Positions 1-5,817 of a stretch of 5,817 bases of DNA are shown here, piece by piece (positions within the stretch are counted from its first letter, which is position 1; the number at the start of each line of letters is the position of its first letter). Origin of the DNA: Paramuribaculum sp. (GTDB lineage Bacteria > Bacteroidota > Bacteroidia > Bacteroidales > Muribaculaceae); the NCBI GenBank assembly GCA_029051835.1, contig JAIDKJ010000318.1:1-5817 (forward strand), given 5' to 3'. Made by a program: the position numbers and the translations under genes. The notes below the pieces were generated by a model, which saw only the letters and a program-made list of their open reading frames with translations, ran no database searches and was not told where the DNA came from.

Positions 1-62
1 GTTCAGGATTCTCACCTGATTCCCTTTTAATTCATGGCATCTTGCGATGCACACGAAACCTG
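1..62 (-). promoter_or_regulatory. Cobalamin (B12) riboswitch, 5' part, cut by window edge
   Basis: Read on the minus strand, this stretch has the order of elements that opens the cobalamin riboswitch family. An AGGTTTCGTG segment (61-52) is followed by a GCATC/GATGC hairpin closed by a GCAA tetraloop (37-50). Next comes the conserved core TTAAAAGGGAATC, then a five-base-pair stem TCAGG/CCTGA (15-19 with 3-7) closing a TGAGAAT loop, matching the usual GGTGaAAATCC arm. The 3' half, with the conserved CCCGCAACTGT-like box and the expression platform, lies beyond position 1. In this family adenosylcobalamin or a related corrinoid binding usually shuts off the downstream gene, often a TonB-dependent B12 receptor, a corrinoid transporter or a B12-independent isozyme. 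The controlled gene must lie to the left on the minus strand and cannot be named here. Confidence 0.85.
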
Positions 63-70
63 AGACGGTG

Positions 71-98
71 CAAAATTACTCAAAATTTTTCAAACAAT
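71..98 (-). promoter_or_regulatory. Bacteroidota-type promoter for the riboswitch transcript
   Basis: On the minus strand, 78-71 reads TAATTTTG, a perfect match to the Bacteroidota -7 consensus TAnnTTTG. A start point about 4 to 8 nt further on (near 63-67) would put the 5' end immediately before the riboswitch. The -33 region is less clear: TTTG occurs at 94-91 and ATTG at 98-95, both closer than the usual 19 to 21 nt spacing. Position directly ahead of a riboswitch supports the call. Confidence 0.6.
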
Positions 99-151
99 GA
101 GTAAATATAATAGAAAAATCAAATCATCAAAGTTTCTATGCATCAGCGCCG

Positions 152-976
152 TCAGGATATCTTCATGAGGTCGGCCATAAAGCTGTTGCGGTCGGCGGCG
201 CGCTGGCGTGTGCGGTTGCGGTAGGTGTAGACGGTGTTGAGCGATAGTCCGAGGGTGCGGGCTATGCGGTTGCAGTCGTCGACTCCGATGCGCATGAACG
301 CGGCCACGCGCAACTCGGGGGTGAGCTGTCCGGGCGCGGGACGGGGGAATGTCTTATCCGGAAGCAGAAGGCTGTTGAGGCGGTCGACGAAGCGTGGGTA
401 GGTGCATAGAAACGCAGTGTCGAAAAGTTGCTGGAATATCTCTGTCTGGCTGTTGAGCAGCCGGAAACTTTCGCTTGCGTGGGTGTCGGTGTGGTGCGAT
501 TCTTTGGTGAGTGCCCGAAGTTTGTCGGAGATTTTACGGTGATTGTCGGAGTGAGCGAGTCCGAAGTCGATGATTTTGTGAAGCAGTTCGGTCGGGACGG
601 TCTGCTCGGCGGGTGTGGCTGTGGGTTCGCTCCGGTCGGTAACAGTGCCGTAAGTGTCGACAGAGGCGGCGTCGGGAGGCGTGCCGGGGTCGGATGGGGA
701 TGTTCCGGTGGTGTGTGGCTCTGCGTCGGGCCGGTTGTCGGTCGCGCGGTTTGTGCGGCGGTAGAGTGATATGCATCCGGCCGACGATATGGCAAACATT
801 GATGCCAGCACTATTTCGGCGGTGGTGATCCTGCCGTAGGACGATGTGTTGTCGGTTGTCTCCGTCAGACGGGTGTCGGAGTGGGTCTGACCGGCGTCGG
901 CAAGGGCGTGGGTCGGCAAGGCCGTCGACATCGACAGCAATATGATGAATATGGATATGGCGATATGTTTTTTCAT
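152..976 (-). CDS. Membrane-anchored HTH regulator, DUF6377-like C-terminus
   Basis: A 274-residue protein. An N-terminal hydrophobic stretch (residues 4-20) ending in THALA-D looks like a cleavable signal peptide. About 25 residues of periplasmic linker follow, then one membrane segment (about 53-71, AEIVLASMFAISSAGCISL) with YRR as stop-transfer. Residues 75-128 are a low-complexity Pro/Thr/Asp/Ser linker, 129-205 a helical, probably coiled region, and 217-258 a helix-turn-helix (LTPELRVAAFMRIGVDDC, then IARTLGLSLNTVYTYRNR) ending near ADRNSFMADLMKI. That C-terminus resembles Bacteroidota DUF6377 and LuxR-like membrane regulators, from memory and not from a search. Such proteins usually carry a TPR-like sensor domain between signal peptide and membrane helix; here it is missing, so the ligand is unknown. 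Binding DNA from the inner membrane is inferred. The start has no Shine-Dalgarno site but lies about 28 nt after a -7 element; no clear terminator follows the stop. The gene stands alone, with the B12 riboswitch unit downstream on the same strand. Confidence 0.8.
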   Translation of the reverse strand: MKKHIAISIFIILLSMSTALPTHALADAGQTHSDTRLTETTDNTSSYGRITTAEIVLASMFAISSAGCISLYRRTNRATDNRPDAEPHTTGTSPSDPGTPPDAASVDTYGTVTDRSEPTATPAEQTVPTELLHKIIDFGLAHSDNHRKISDKLRALTKESHHTDTHASESFRLLNSQTEIFQQLFDTAFLCTYPRFVDRLNSLLLPDKTFPRPAPGQLTPELRVAAFMRIGVDDCNRIARTLGLSLNTVYTYRNRTRQRAADRNSFMADLMKIS

Positions 977-1009
977 TCGATAGAAGGTAAAGTAAACATG
1001 TTAATGGTG

Positions 1010-1033
1010 CAAAATTATTATATTTTTGGCAAA
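1010..1033 (-). promoter_or_regulatory. Putative promoter of the HTH regulator gene
   Basis: The minus strand reads TAATTTTG at 1017-1010, a perfect TAnnTTTG -7 element, 33 bp ahead of the ATG at 976. Transcription would begin near 1003-1005 and give a 5' leader under 30 nt. A TTTG lies at 1033-1030, only 12 nt upstream of the -7 element rather than the usual 19 to 21, so the -33 element is uncertain. The flank TAATTTTGCACC is identical to that of the promoter at 71-78. Confidence 0.5.
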
Positions 1034-1203
1034 GAAACCGTGTTTTTACGTAGCCGGTCGGGTCACACATTTGTTTGAAATTCGATCCTCATGAATTGGA
1101 TTTGTAACATGCGGCGCATAGATCGTCATAGTAACAAATCGTTATATATCAATACTTTCTGTGAATTACTTTTTGTATTTTTATCGATATGCGGTTAGAT
1201 GGT

Positions 1204-1235
1204 ATTGATATGGGTGGGGATTATTTGTAATTTTG
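1204..1235 (+). promoter_or_regulatory. Plus-strand Bacteroidota-type promoter
   Basis: TAATTTTG at 1228-1235 matches the -7 consensus TAnnTTTG. ATTG at 1204-1207 sits 20 nt upstream, where the -33 element (TTTG or TTG) is expected. The predicted start is near 1240-1243. It points at a stretch with no protein gene but with an intrinsic terminator about 190 nt on. TAATTTTGCATTG at 1228-1240 recurs exactly at 1607-1619. Confidence 0.6.
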
Positions 1236-1240
1236 CATTG

Positions 1241-1466
1241 GAATTTGATGGACGTTTACTACGTTCGGTTCGCTTTCTTAGTTAAACTAATCAGGAGTTT
1301 GTTATATGTTCCGTAAAGTGTATTCGGGATGTTGAAATTATTTTGGAGTTTCAAGTAAGAAGTGCATAATAGTAATGTGTTTTATGTTAGGTTTGGCAGC
1401 CTGATTCCAATTTTGAGATGATGGCTAAGATGTAAGCCGCTCCGTGAGGACGCGGCTTATTTTTTT
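1241..1466 (+). ncRNA. Candidate structured small RNA, about 225 nt
   Basis: Transcription from the promoter at 1204-1235 to the terminator at 1433-1466 would give an RNA of about 225 nt. The largest ATG ORF wholly inside with a purine-rich start signal is nine codons (1306-1335). ATTGGAAT (1237-1244) is perfectly complementary to ATTCCAAT (1404-1411), so the 5' end can pair with the segment just before the terminator hairpin and enclose about 160 nt. Inside, two further hairpins can form: 1306-1313 with 1325-1332, with G-T wobbles, and TTGAAA/TTTCAA at 1332-1337 with 1349-1354. They share position 1332, so they stack closely or compete. A long rod closed by paired ends recalls 6S-like RNAs, but I cannot assign a family. 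An untranslated leader of a lost gene is the main alternative. Confidence 0.5.
1433..1466 (+). terminator. Rho-independent terminator, plus strand
   Basis: TAAGCCGC (1433-1440) pairs with GCGGCTTA (1452-1459) as an 8-bp GC-rich stem. An inner TCC/GGA helix is capped by a GTGA tetraloop with one bulged C. Seven T residues follow at 1460-1466. The minus-strand side lacks a T run after the stem, so the signal acts only on rightward transcription. No protein gene ends before it. Confidence 0.85.
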
Positions 1467-1534
1467 AGCGGCGCGGGGGTGTTTCGGCGCATGGCGCTTG
1501 AGGGGTGGATGGGGGCTGAGGCACACGGTGCAGT

Positions 1535-1579
1535 GTTAAAATATTTTAGGTTAAAATGTTTTACGTTAAAATGTGTGAT
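1535..1579. repeat. Three tandem 15-bp AT-rich repeats
   Basis: GTTAAAATATTTTAG (1535-1549), GTTAAAATGTTTTAC (1550-1564) and GTTAAAATGTGTGAT (1565-1579) abut exactly. The first contains the perfect 12-bp palindrome TAAAATATTTTA; the second is near-palindromic and the third decays after the first ten bases. The array ends exactly where the -33 region of the next promoter begins, which suggests regulator binding sites or an UP-like element. The sequence alone does not show which. Confidence 0.7.
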
Positions 1580-1582
1580 TTT

Positions 1583-1614
1583 GTTGCAATAAATCGGTGA
1601 TGTTGCTAATTTTG
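1583..1614 (+). promoter_or_regulatory. Second plus-strand Bacteroidota-type promoter
   Basis: TAATTTTG at 1607-1614 is a perfect TAnnTTTG -7 element. GTTG at 1583-1586 lies 20 nt upstream as a -33 element, with TTTG also at 1580-1583. The predicted start is near 1619-1622. Three 15-bp repeats abut it upstream. No protein gene follows before the terminator at the end of uvrA. Confidence 0.5.
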
Positions 1615-1619
1615 CATTG

Positions 1620-1859
1620 CTCTTCCAAGCTGGATTTTTTCCAGAGGCATTTTACAGGGACAGAAAAAGAGTGTCGCGCATGAAAGAGAGATACTGACAC
1701 TCGGTAAAAGCTATGACTTGGATCTGATATTTTGCTAAGCCGTCCTGCAGGAACGGCGTGTTTTGTGGCATAGTACAGTCAGTAAAAGACCATGAACAAA
1801 AAACTGAGGCGGAGTGCCGATGACTCGCTGTGAGTATCGACGCGCCGCCTCGTTTTTTT
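1620..1859 (+). ncRNA. Possible second untranslated RNA, convergent to uvrA
   Basis: A transcript from the promoter at 1583-1614 would run without a credible ORF to one of two ends. The first is a short hairpin GCCGT-CC/GG-ACGGC (1739-1757) followed by TTTT (1761-1764), a weak terminator. The second is the strong bidirectional terminator whose T run ends at 1859. Hairpins along the way are CTGGA/TCCAG around five T (1630-1644) and GAGTGTC/GACACTC (1669-1675 with 1696-1702). It shares only the promoter core with the candidate RNA at 1241-1466. Support is limited to promoter, hairpins and terminator. Confidence 0.28.
1798..1859. terminator. Bidirectional intrinsic terminator at the end of uvrA
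   Basis: GAGGCGG (1806-1812) pairs with CCGCCTC (1845-1851). Further in, CGAT-g-ACTC (1818-1826) pairs with GAGTATCG (1832-1839) around a five-base loop, making a long and nearly continuous hairpin. On the minus strand it is followed by six T (opposite 1798-1803) and on the plus strand by seven T (1853-1859). The stem starts 33 bp past the uvrA stop, so it should end the lytic transglycosylase-uvrA transcript and stop rightward RNA from the intergenic region. Confidence 0.85.
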
Positions 1860-1883
1860 GCACTTGTCGAGGCCGGGATGGGA

Positions 1884-4754
1884 TCAGCGCGCGGAGGTGG
1901 CGTGGAGCTCTTCGCGCAGATAGGGGGCTGTGGGCGATGTTCCGGCGGCTACCTCTTCGGGGGTTCCGGCGGCGAGTATCAGGCCTCCTTCGGCTCCCCC
2001 TTCGGGACCCATGTCGATCAGGTGGTCGGCGCATTTCACTACGTCGAGGTTGTGCTCTATGACCACTACGGTGTTGCCTTTGTCGACGAGGCGGTTGAAC
2101 ACTCCGAGCAGCACTCTGATGTCCTCGAAGTGAAGGCCTGTGGTGGGCTCGTCGAGCAGGAACAGGGTGCGGCCGGTGTCGCGCTTGGCAAGCTCGGTGG
2201 CGAGCTTCACCCGCTGGTTCTCTCCTCCGGAGAGGGTCGACGAGGGCTGTCCGAGCTTGATGTATCCGAGCCCGATATCCTGAAGCACTTTGATCTTGTT
2301 GAGTATGGCGGGGATGCCGGCGAAAAATTCCACGGCCTGGTTTATGGTCATGTCGAGCACGTCGGCTATCGATTTGCCTTTGAATCTTACTTCGAGCGTC
2401 TCGCGGTTGTAGCGTTTGCCGCCGCAGGCCTCGCAGGGCACGAGCACGTCGGGCAGGAAGTTCATCTCTATGGTGCGGTAGCCGTTGCCGCCGCAGGTTT
2501 CGCATCGTCCGCCCGAAACGTTGAACGAGAAGCGCCCCGGTTTGTACCCCCTTATCCTGGCTTCGGGCAGGCTGACAAACAGGTTGCGGATGTCGGTGAA
2601 TACTCCGGTGTAGGTGGCGGGGTTGGAGCGCGGGCTCTTGCCGAGCGGCGACTGGTCGACCGTCACTACCTTGTCGATGTTGTCGAGTCCTTCGATCGAG
2701 GCGTTGGGGAGGGGCTTCTCCGGCGCGCGGTAGAAGAGGGCCGACAGTGTCGGGCGCAGGGTGCCGTTGATGAGCGATGATTTGCCTGATCCGCTGACTC
2801 CGGCCACTACCGTAAGGGTGCCGAGCGGCAGGGTGAGGTCGACTCCGCGCAGGTTGTGGCCGGTGACTCCGAGGAGGCGGAGTGTCTTGCCGTTGCCGGG
2901 GCGTCGCTGCGCGGGGATCTCTATGCGTCGCTGTCCGTTGAGGTATGAGGCGGTGAGGGTGTCGGTGAGCAGCATCCGGGCCGGCGGGCCGCTGAATACC
3001 ACTTCGCCCCCTTTGCGTCCGGCCTTGGGGCCGATGTCGACAACGTGGTCGGCTTCAAGCATCATGTCTTTGTCGTGCTCTACCACGATGACGGTGTTGC
3101 CGGCGTCGCGGAGCTTCTTGAGCGAGTCGATCAGGCGGCGGTTGTCGCGCTGGTGGAGTCCGATGCTCGGCTCGTCGAGGATGTAGAGCACGTTGACGAG
3201 TTCGGATCCGATCTGTGTGGCGAGGCGTATGCGCTGGCTCTCTCCGCCCGAAAGGGTGGAGGAGTTGCGGTCGAGCGAGAGGTAGCCCAGTCCGACGTCG
3301 ACGAGAAATCCCAGACGTGTGCGGATCTCCTTGACTATCTCGCGGGCTACGATGCCGCGGGTGGAGGGGAGGCGGTCGGCGAGGCCGTCGGTCCACCGGT
3401 AGAGCGCGCTGATGTCCATGCGGCAGAGGTCGGATATGTTCTTGCCGTCGATGAAGAAGTGGAGAGCCTCGCGGTTGAGGCGCCGGCCTCCGCACTCGGG
3501 GCATGCGGCGCGGCTGAACCACTGGCCGCTCCATTTCTGCGCGGTCGACGATGCGTCGTCGGCCTGCTGCATCTCTATGTATTTGAGTATGCCTTCGTAG
3601 GTGAGGAAGTAGTTGGAGGTGGAGAGGGTGGCGTTGGATATCTTGAGCCGTTCGTCGGTGCCGTTGAGTATGTCGGCGAGCGCTTCTTCGGAGAGCTGGC
3701 CGACGGGTGTGGTCAGTTTATGGCCATATTTCTGACAGATGGCTTCGATCTGCCAGAATATCATCGAGTTGCGGTATTTGCCGAGCGGGGCTATGCCTCC
3801 GTCGCGAATCGACAGCTCCGGATCGGGAAGTATTTTGGCGCGGTCGATTATGTTGACTTGTCCGAGGCCTTTGCATGTCGGGCAGGCTCCCTGCGGGGAG
3901 TTGAACGAGAAGTTGTGGGGAGCCGGCTCGCGGTAGGATATGCCGCTGACGGGATCCATCAGCGACTGGCTGAAATGGCTTGTACGGTCAAGCTCCACGT
4001 CGTAGACCATCATCTCTTTCTCGCCCTGACGGAGCGCTTCGTCGACGCTGTCGCGCAGGCGCTGCATGTCGGAGGCTCCTTTGAGCCGGTCTATCACAAG
4101 CTCTATTGAGTGGTTGCGGTAGCGGTCGAGCTTCATGCCGTAGGTGATCTCAAGCATCTGTCCGTCGACCCTGACGTTGAGATAGCCTTTTTTGCGCAGG
4201 CTTTCGAACAGTTCCTTGTAGTGGCCCTTGCGGTTTTTGACGAGCGGGGCGAGTATGTAGATCTTGCGGTCGGGGTAGCGCTCCGAAATGAGGCTGACGA
4301 TCTTGTCGGGGGTGATTTTGACCATCGGGTCGCCCGATATGTAGCTTCGTGCCTCTCCGGCGCGGGCGTAGAGCAGTCGTAGGAAATCGTAGATCTCGGT
4401 GGTGGTGCCGATGGTGCTTCGCGGATTGCGGTTGACGGTCTTCTGCTCGATGGCTATGACCGGGTTGAGGCCGGTGATCTTGTCGACGTCGGGGCGTTCG
4501 AGCGATCCGAGCATGTTGCGGGCGTAGGAGGAGAATGTTTCCACGTAGCGGCGCTGTCCTTCGGCGTATATGGTGTCGAAGGCGAGCGACGACTTGCCGG
4601 AGCCGGAGAGTCCGGTGATGACGGTGAGGCTGTCGTGGGGTATCTCTACGTCGATATTCTTGAGGTTATGCACTCTCGCGCCCATCACTTCAAGCCGTTC
4701 TTCGGCTGCTGTGGCGGGCGTGGTGCCTTCGGTATGTTGTGGTTCTGCAGTCAT
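1884..4754 (-). CDS. uvrA: UvrABC system protein A (excision repair ATPase)
   Basis: UvrA is the damage-recognition ATPase of nucleotide excision repair; as a dimer it loads UvrB at DNA lesions in the cytoplasm. The 956-residue protein is full length for the family and has two ABC modules. Module I: Walker [10 protein letters not shown] (48-56), signature LSGGESQ (501-507), Walker B LYILDEPS (523-530), H-loop VVEH (557-560). Module [11 protein letters not shown] (652-660), LSGGENQ (841-847), LFLLDEPT (864-871), VIEH (898-901). Zinc ligands are visible as C291/C294 with C418/C421, and C751/C754 with C774/C777. The UvrB-binding region (about 130-245) is present, which separates it from the shorter UvrA2 paralogues. 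The extra CPxC pair that precedes the first zinc site in E. coli is absent (MDPVSG, 266-271). The chosen ATG adds about 20 residues before the conserved [16 protein letters not shown], with AAAAGGG five bases upstream; Met24 is an alternative start. It lies 84 bp after the lytic transglycosylase gene with no visible promoter between. No LexA-like box was seen. Confidence 0.97.
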   Translation of the reverse strand: MTAEPQHTEGTTPATAAEERLEVMGARVHNLKNIDVEIPHDSLTVITGLSGSGKSSLAFDTIYAEGQRRYVETFSSYARNMLGSLERPDVDKITGLNPVIAIEQKTVNRNPRSTIGTTTEIYDFLRLLYARAGEARSYISGDPMVKITPDKIVSLISERYPDRKIYILAPLVKNRKGHYKELFESLRKKGYLNVRVDGQMLEITYGMKLDRYRNHSIELVIDRLKGASDMQRLRDSVDEALRQGEKEMMVYDVELDRTSHFSQSLMDPVSGISYREPAPHNFSFNSPQGACPTCKGLGQVNIIDRAKILPDPELSIRDGGIAPLGKYRNSMIFWQIEAICQKYGHKLTTPVGQLSEEALADILNGTDERLKISNATLSTSNYFLTYEGILKYIEMQQADDASSTAQKWSGQWFSRAACPECGGRRLNREALHFFIDGKNISDLCRMDISALYRWTDGLADRLPSTRGIVAREIVKEIRTRLGFLVDVGLGYLSLDRNSSTLSGGESQRIRLATQIGSELVNVLYILDEPSIGLHQRDNRRLIDSLKKLRDAGNTVIVVEHDKDMMLEADHVVDIGPKAGRKGGEVVFSGPPARMLLTDTLTASYLNGQRRIEIPAQRRPGNGKTLRLLGVTGHNLRGVDLTLPLGTLTVVAGVSGSGKSSLINGTLRPTLSALFYRAPEKPLPNASIEGLDNIDKVVTVDQSPLGKSPRSNPATYTGVFTDIRNLFVSLPEARIRGYKPGRFSFNVSGGRCETCGGNGYRTIEMNFLPDVLVPCEACGGKRYNRETLEVRFKGKSIADVLDMTINQAVEFFAGIPAILNKIKVLQDIGLGYIKLGQPSSTLSGGENQRVKLATELAKRDTGRTLFLLDEPTTGLHFEDIRVLLGVFNRLVDKGNTVVVIEHNLDVVKCADHLIDMGPEGGAEGGLILAAGTPEEVAAGTSPTAPYLREELHATSAR

Positions 4755-4838
4755 TGTTGCCCTTTTGTGGTGGTCGGGGGTGGGGTGGTGTTCAGTCGTA
4801 GTGTGGTGTGCCTGTCGTCGCGTTCCGGGCGGTGGCGG

Positions 4839-5759
4839 TCACTGCTTGATCCAGTTGCGGTCGTAGACGGTCGGCTTCTGTCGGCTCCGCATCTGCGCTC
4901 CGGGCTTGGGCACCATCACGGTGTAGGTCTTGCCTGTCTTGTTGGGGAGGGATTTGGCGCGGATCCATGGGTTGTTGTCGCGCAGGGCCATGTAGGTGGT
5001 GCCGTGTTCGGTGGCCCATTTCTGCCAGTCGTCGACCGGGCCGCTGACTTTCACGGGCGTGCATTCGGTGGGGCGGTATAGCTGGTCGGCCTTGAGTGTA
5101 AAGCCATAGGCGGCGGGGTGTGTCATGATCTGTTTCATGGCGAGCAGGCGGAACATGTAGCGCGACGTTTCGTCGGTCAGGTAGAGGTTGTAGGCTGTGT
5201 TCTGCCCCTGCGCCTGGAGTTCGCGCGATATGCGTGCCATGCCGCCGTTGTAGGATGCGGCCGCCGACTCCCAGTTGCCGTAGCGCGAATAGGCGCGTTT
5301 CAGGAAGCGGCAGGCGGCTTCGGTGGATTTTTCAAGGTTGTAGCGTTCGTCGACGTAGTTGTTCACCTCGAGGCCGAACTCTTTGGCGGTGGCCGGCATC
5401 AGTTGCCAGAAACCGGCTGCTCCGGCGCCCGACAGCGCCCGCGGGTTGAGGTTGCTCTCGATGCATGCGAGGTAGAGAAGGTCGAGCGGCACTCCGTTGC
5501 GCTTCAGTATCGGCGCCATGGCCGGAAAGTAGCGGTTGGCGCGCTTTATGGTCAGGAGGGTGTTGCCGTGGGTGTAGGCCATTGATGTCAGCTCGCGGTC
5601 AAAACGTTCGTACATGTCGTCGCGGTCGAGGCTGACTGTATTGCCCGCAAATGTCACCTTGGCGGGTATTTCGGGGTTGATGACGTCGGGAAACTGGGCG
5701 GCGGCAGCCATTGCGGCAGCGGCGGCCAAAGCGGTCAGTATGTAGCGTAGTCTGTTCAT
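4839..5759 (-). CDS. Periplasmic lytic murein transglycosylase, MltD/SLT type
   Basis: The enzyme cleaves the MurNAc-GlcNAc bond of peptidoglycan and leaves 1,6-anhydro-muramyl ends; it acts in the periplasm in wall turnover. Residues 1-21 form a signal peptide ([19 protein letters not shown], cut before Q22) without a lipobox cysteine. The SLT domain spans about 60-210. The catalytic glutamate is E101 in [13 protein letters not shown], followed by [13 protein letters not shown] (113-125) and AAASYNGG (166-173), the three diagnostic family 1 motifs. At 244-284, ending in [23 protein letters not shown], lies a single degenerate LysM-like segment. MltD of E. coli is longer and has two good LysM repeats, so this 306-residue protein is a short Bacteroidales-type form. 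A basic tail ([21 protein letters not shown]) follows. It starts 58 bp from the window edge with no promoter in sight, so it may be the second gene of a longer unit. It probably shares a transcript with uvrA, though no functional link is evident. Confidence 0.9.
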   Translation of the reverse strand: MNRLRYILTALAAAAAMAAAAQFPDVINPEIPAKVTFAGNTVSLDRDDMYERFDRELTSMAYTHGNTLLTIKRANRYFPAMAPILKRNGVPLDLLYLACIESNLNPRALSGAGAAGFWQLMPATAKEFGLEVNNYVDERYNLEKSTEAACRFLKRAYSRYGNWESAAASYNGGMARISRELQAQGQNTAYNLYLTDETSRYMFRLLAMKQIMTHPAAYGFTLKADQLYRPTECTPVKVSGPVDDWQKWATEHGTTYMALRDNNPWIRAKSLPNKTGKTYTVMVPKPGAQMRSRQKPTVYDRNWIKQ

Positions 5760-5817
5760 TGTCTGATGATGTAGGTGGTAGGTGATATGGTTGTGTGTCT
5801 ATCGTTTTCTTCTGATT

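Larger units (their letters stand above)
977..1797. other. AT-rich 0.8 kb region without a convincing protein gene
   Basis: Only very short ORFs occur here (9 to 35 codons), and none combines a good start signal with recognisable protein character. The region holds the regulator promoter (1010-1033), a plus-strand promoter and terminator pair (1204-1466), a short GC-rich stretch (about 1468-1534), three 15-bp tandem repeats (1535-1579), a second plus-strand promoter (1583-1614) and several hairpins (1630-1644, 1669-1702, 1739-1757). An interrupted palindrome TTAGTT-A-AACTAA lies at 1278-1290. No tRNA, rRNA or insertion-sequence ends were seen. Confidence 0.7.

Noticed and set aside
534..1070. 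Minus-strand 178-codon frame overlapping the HTH regulator
   Set aside because: Arg/His-rich translation typical of an off-frame read of a GC-rich gene; the overlapping frame has signal peptide, membrane helix and HTH in the right order.
1091..1198. 35-codon plus-strand ORF, followed in the same frame by a 28-codon ORF at 1199-1285
   Set aside because: AT-rich sequence gives such frames by chance; there is no ribosome-binding signal or promoter ahead of the first, and the second spans the promoter at 1204-1235.
1306..1335. Nine-codon ORF with AGGAG eight bases upstream, as a leader peptide
   Set aside because: It lacks a run of regulatory codons and no downstream gene is present to be attenuated; Bacteroidota also make little use of Shine-Dalgarno sites.
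1491..1592. 33-codon plus-strand ORF that reads through the 15-bp repeats as LKYFR-LKCFT-LKCVI
   Set aside because: The 15-bp period gives an in-frame five-residue repeat, but there is no start signal, its start lies just after a terminator, and its end overlaps the next promoter.
1739..1757. Palindrome-centred hairpin as an attachment or insertion site
   Set aside because: No matching copy elsewhere in the window, no integrase or transposase nearby and no target duplication; a weak hairpin is the simpler reading.
1830..2780. Long plus-strand open frame antisense to uvrA (316 codons)
   Set aside because: It is a mirror of GC-rich uvrA codons; its product is Gly/Val/Glu-rich with no recognisable domain, while the minus strand encodes an intact UvrA. 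The same holds for 3045-4109, 4110-4382 and 2761-3186.
4635..5585. Plus-strand open frames opposite the uvrA start and the lytic transglycosylase
   Set aside because: Shadow frames of well-supported minus-strand genes, with low-complexity translations and no family resemblance.

Overview
The window looks like chromosomal DNA of a Bacteroidales bacterium; Muribaculaceae is my guess for the family. Three things point there. The promoters fit the Bacteroidota -7 element TAnnTTTG rather than a sigma70 -10 box, and start codons lack strong Shine-Dalgarno sites. A Bacteroidota-type membrane-anchored HTH regulator is present. The UvrA and the lytic transglycosylase have Bacteroidales-like features. 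The organism call is inference, with no marker gene to settle it.

Layout: all three protein genes lie on the minus strand. At the right end a periplasmic lytic transglycosylase (4839-5759) is followed 84 bp later by uvrA (1884-4754). No promoter is visible between them, so they are probably cotranscribed, ending at a strong bidirectional hairpin terminator (about 1798-1859). To the left lies about 0.8 kb of AT-rich DNA without a convincing protein gene (977-1797). Further left is a small membrane-anchored regulator with a C-terminal HTH of the DUF6377 type (152-976). At the left edge, also on the minus strand, is the 5' half of a cobalamin (B12) riboswitch (about 1-62) with its own -7 promoter element; the gene it controls lies outside the window.

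The intergenic region is the most interesting part. It carries a plus-strand promoter (1204-1235) and a clean plus-strand intrinsic terminator (1433-1466) with no credible ORF between them. The predicted 5' end can pair with sequence just before the terminator, as expected of a structured small RNA of about 225 nt. A second plus-strand promoter (1583-1614) sharing 13 bp with the first follows a triplet of 15-bp AT-rich repeats (1535-1579) and points at the uvrA terminator, so a second untranslated RNA is possible.

Functionally the genes are not an obvious pathway: cell-wall turnover (lytic transglycosylase), nucleotide excision repair (UvrA), signal-dependent transcription (the HTH protein) and B12-responsive control. 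No mobile element, CRISPR array, tRNA or rRNA was seen.
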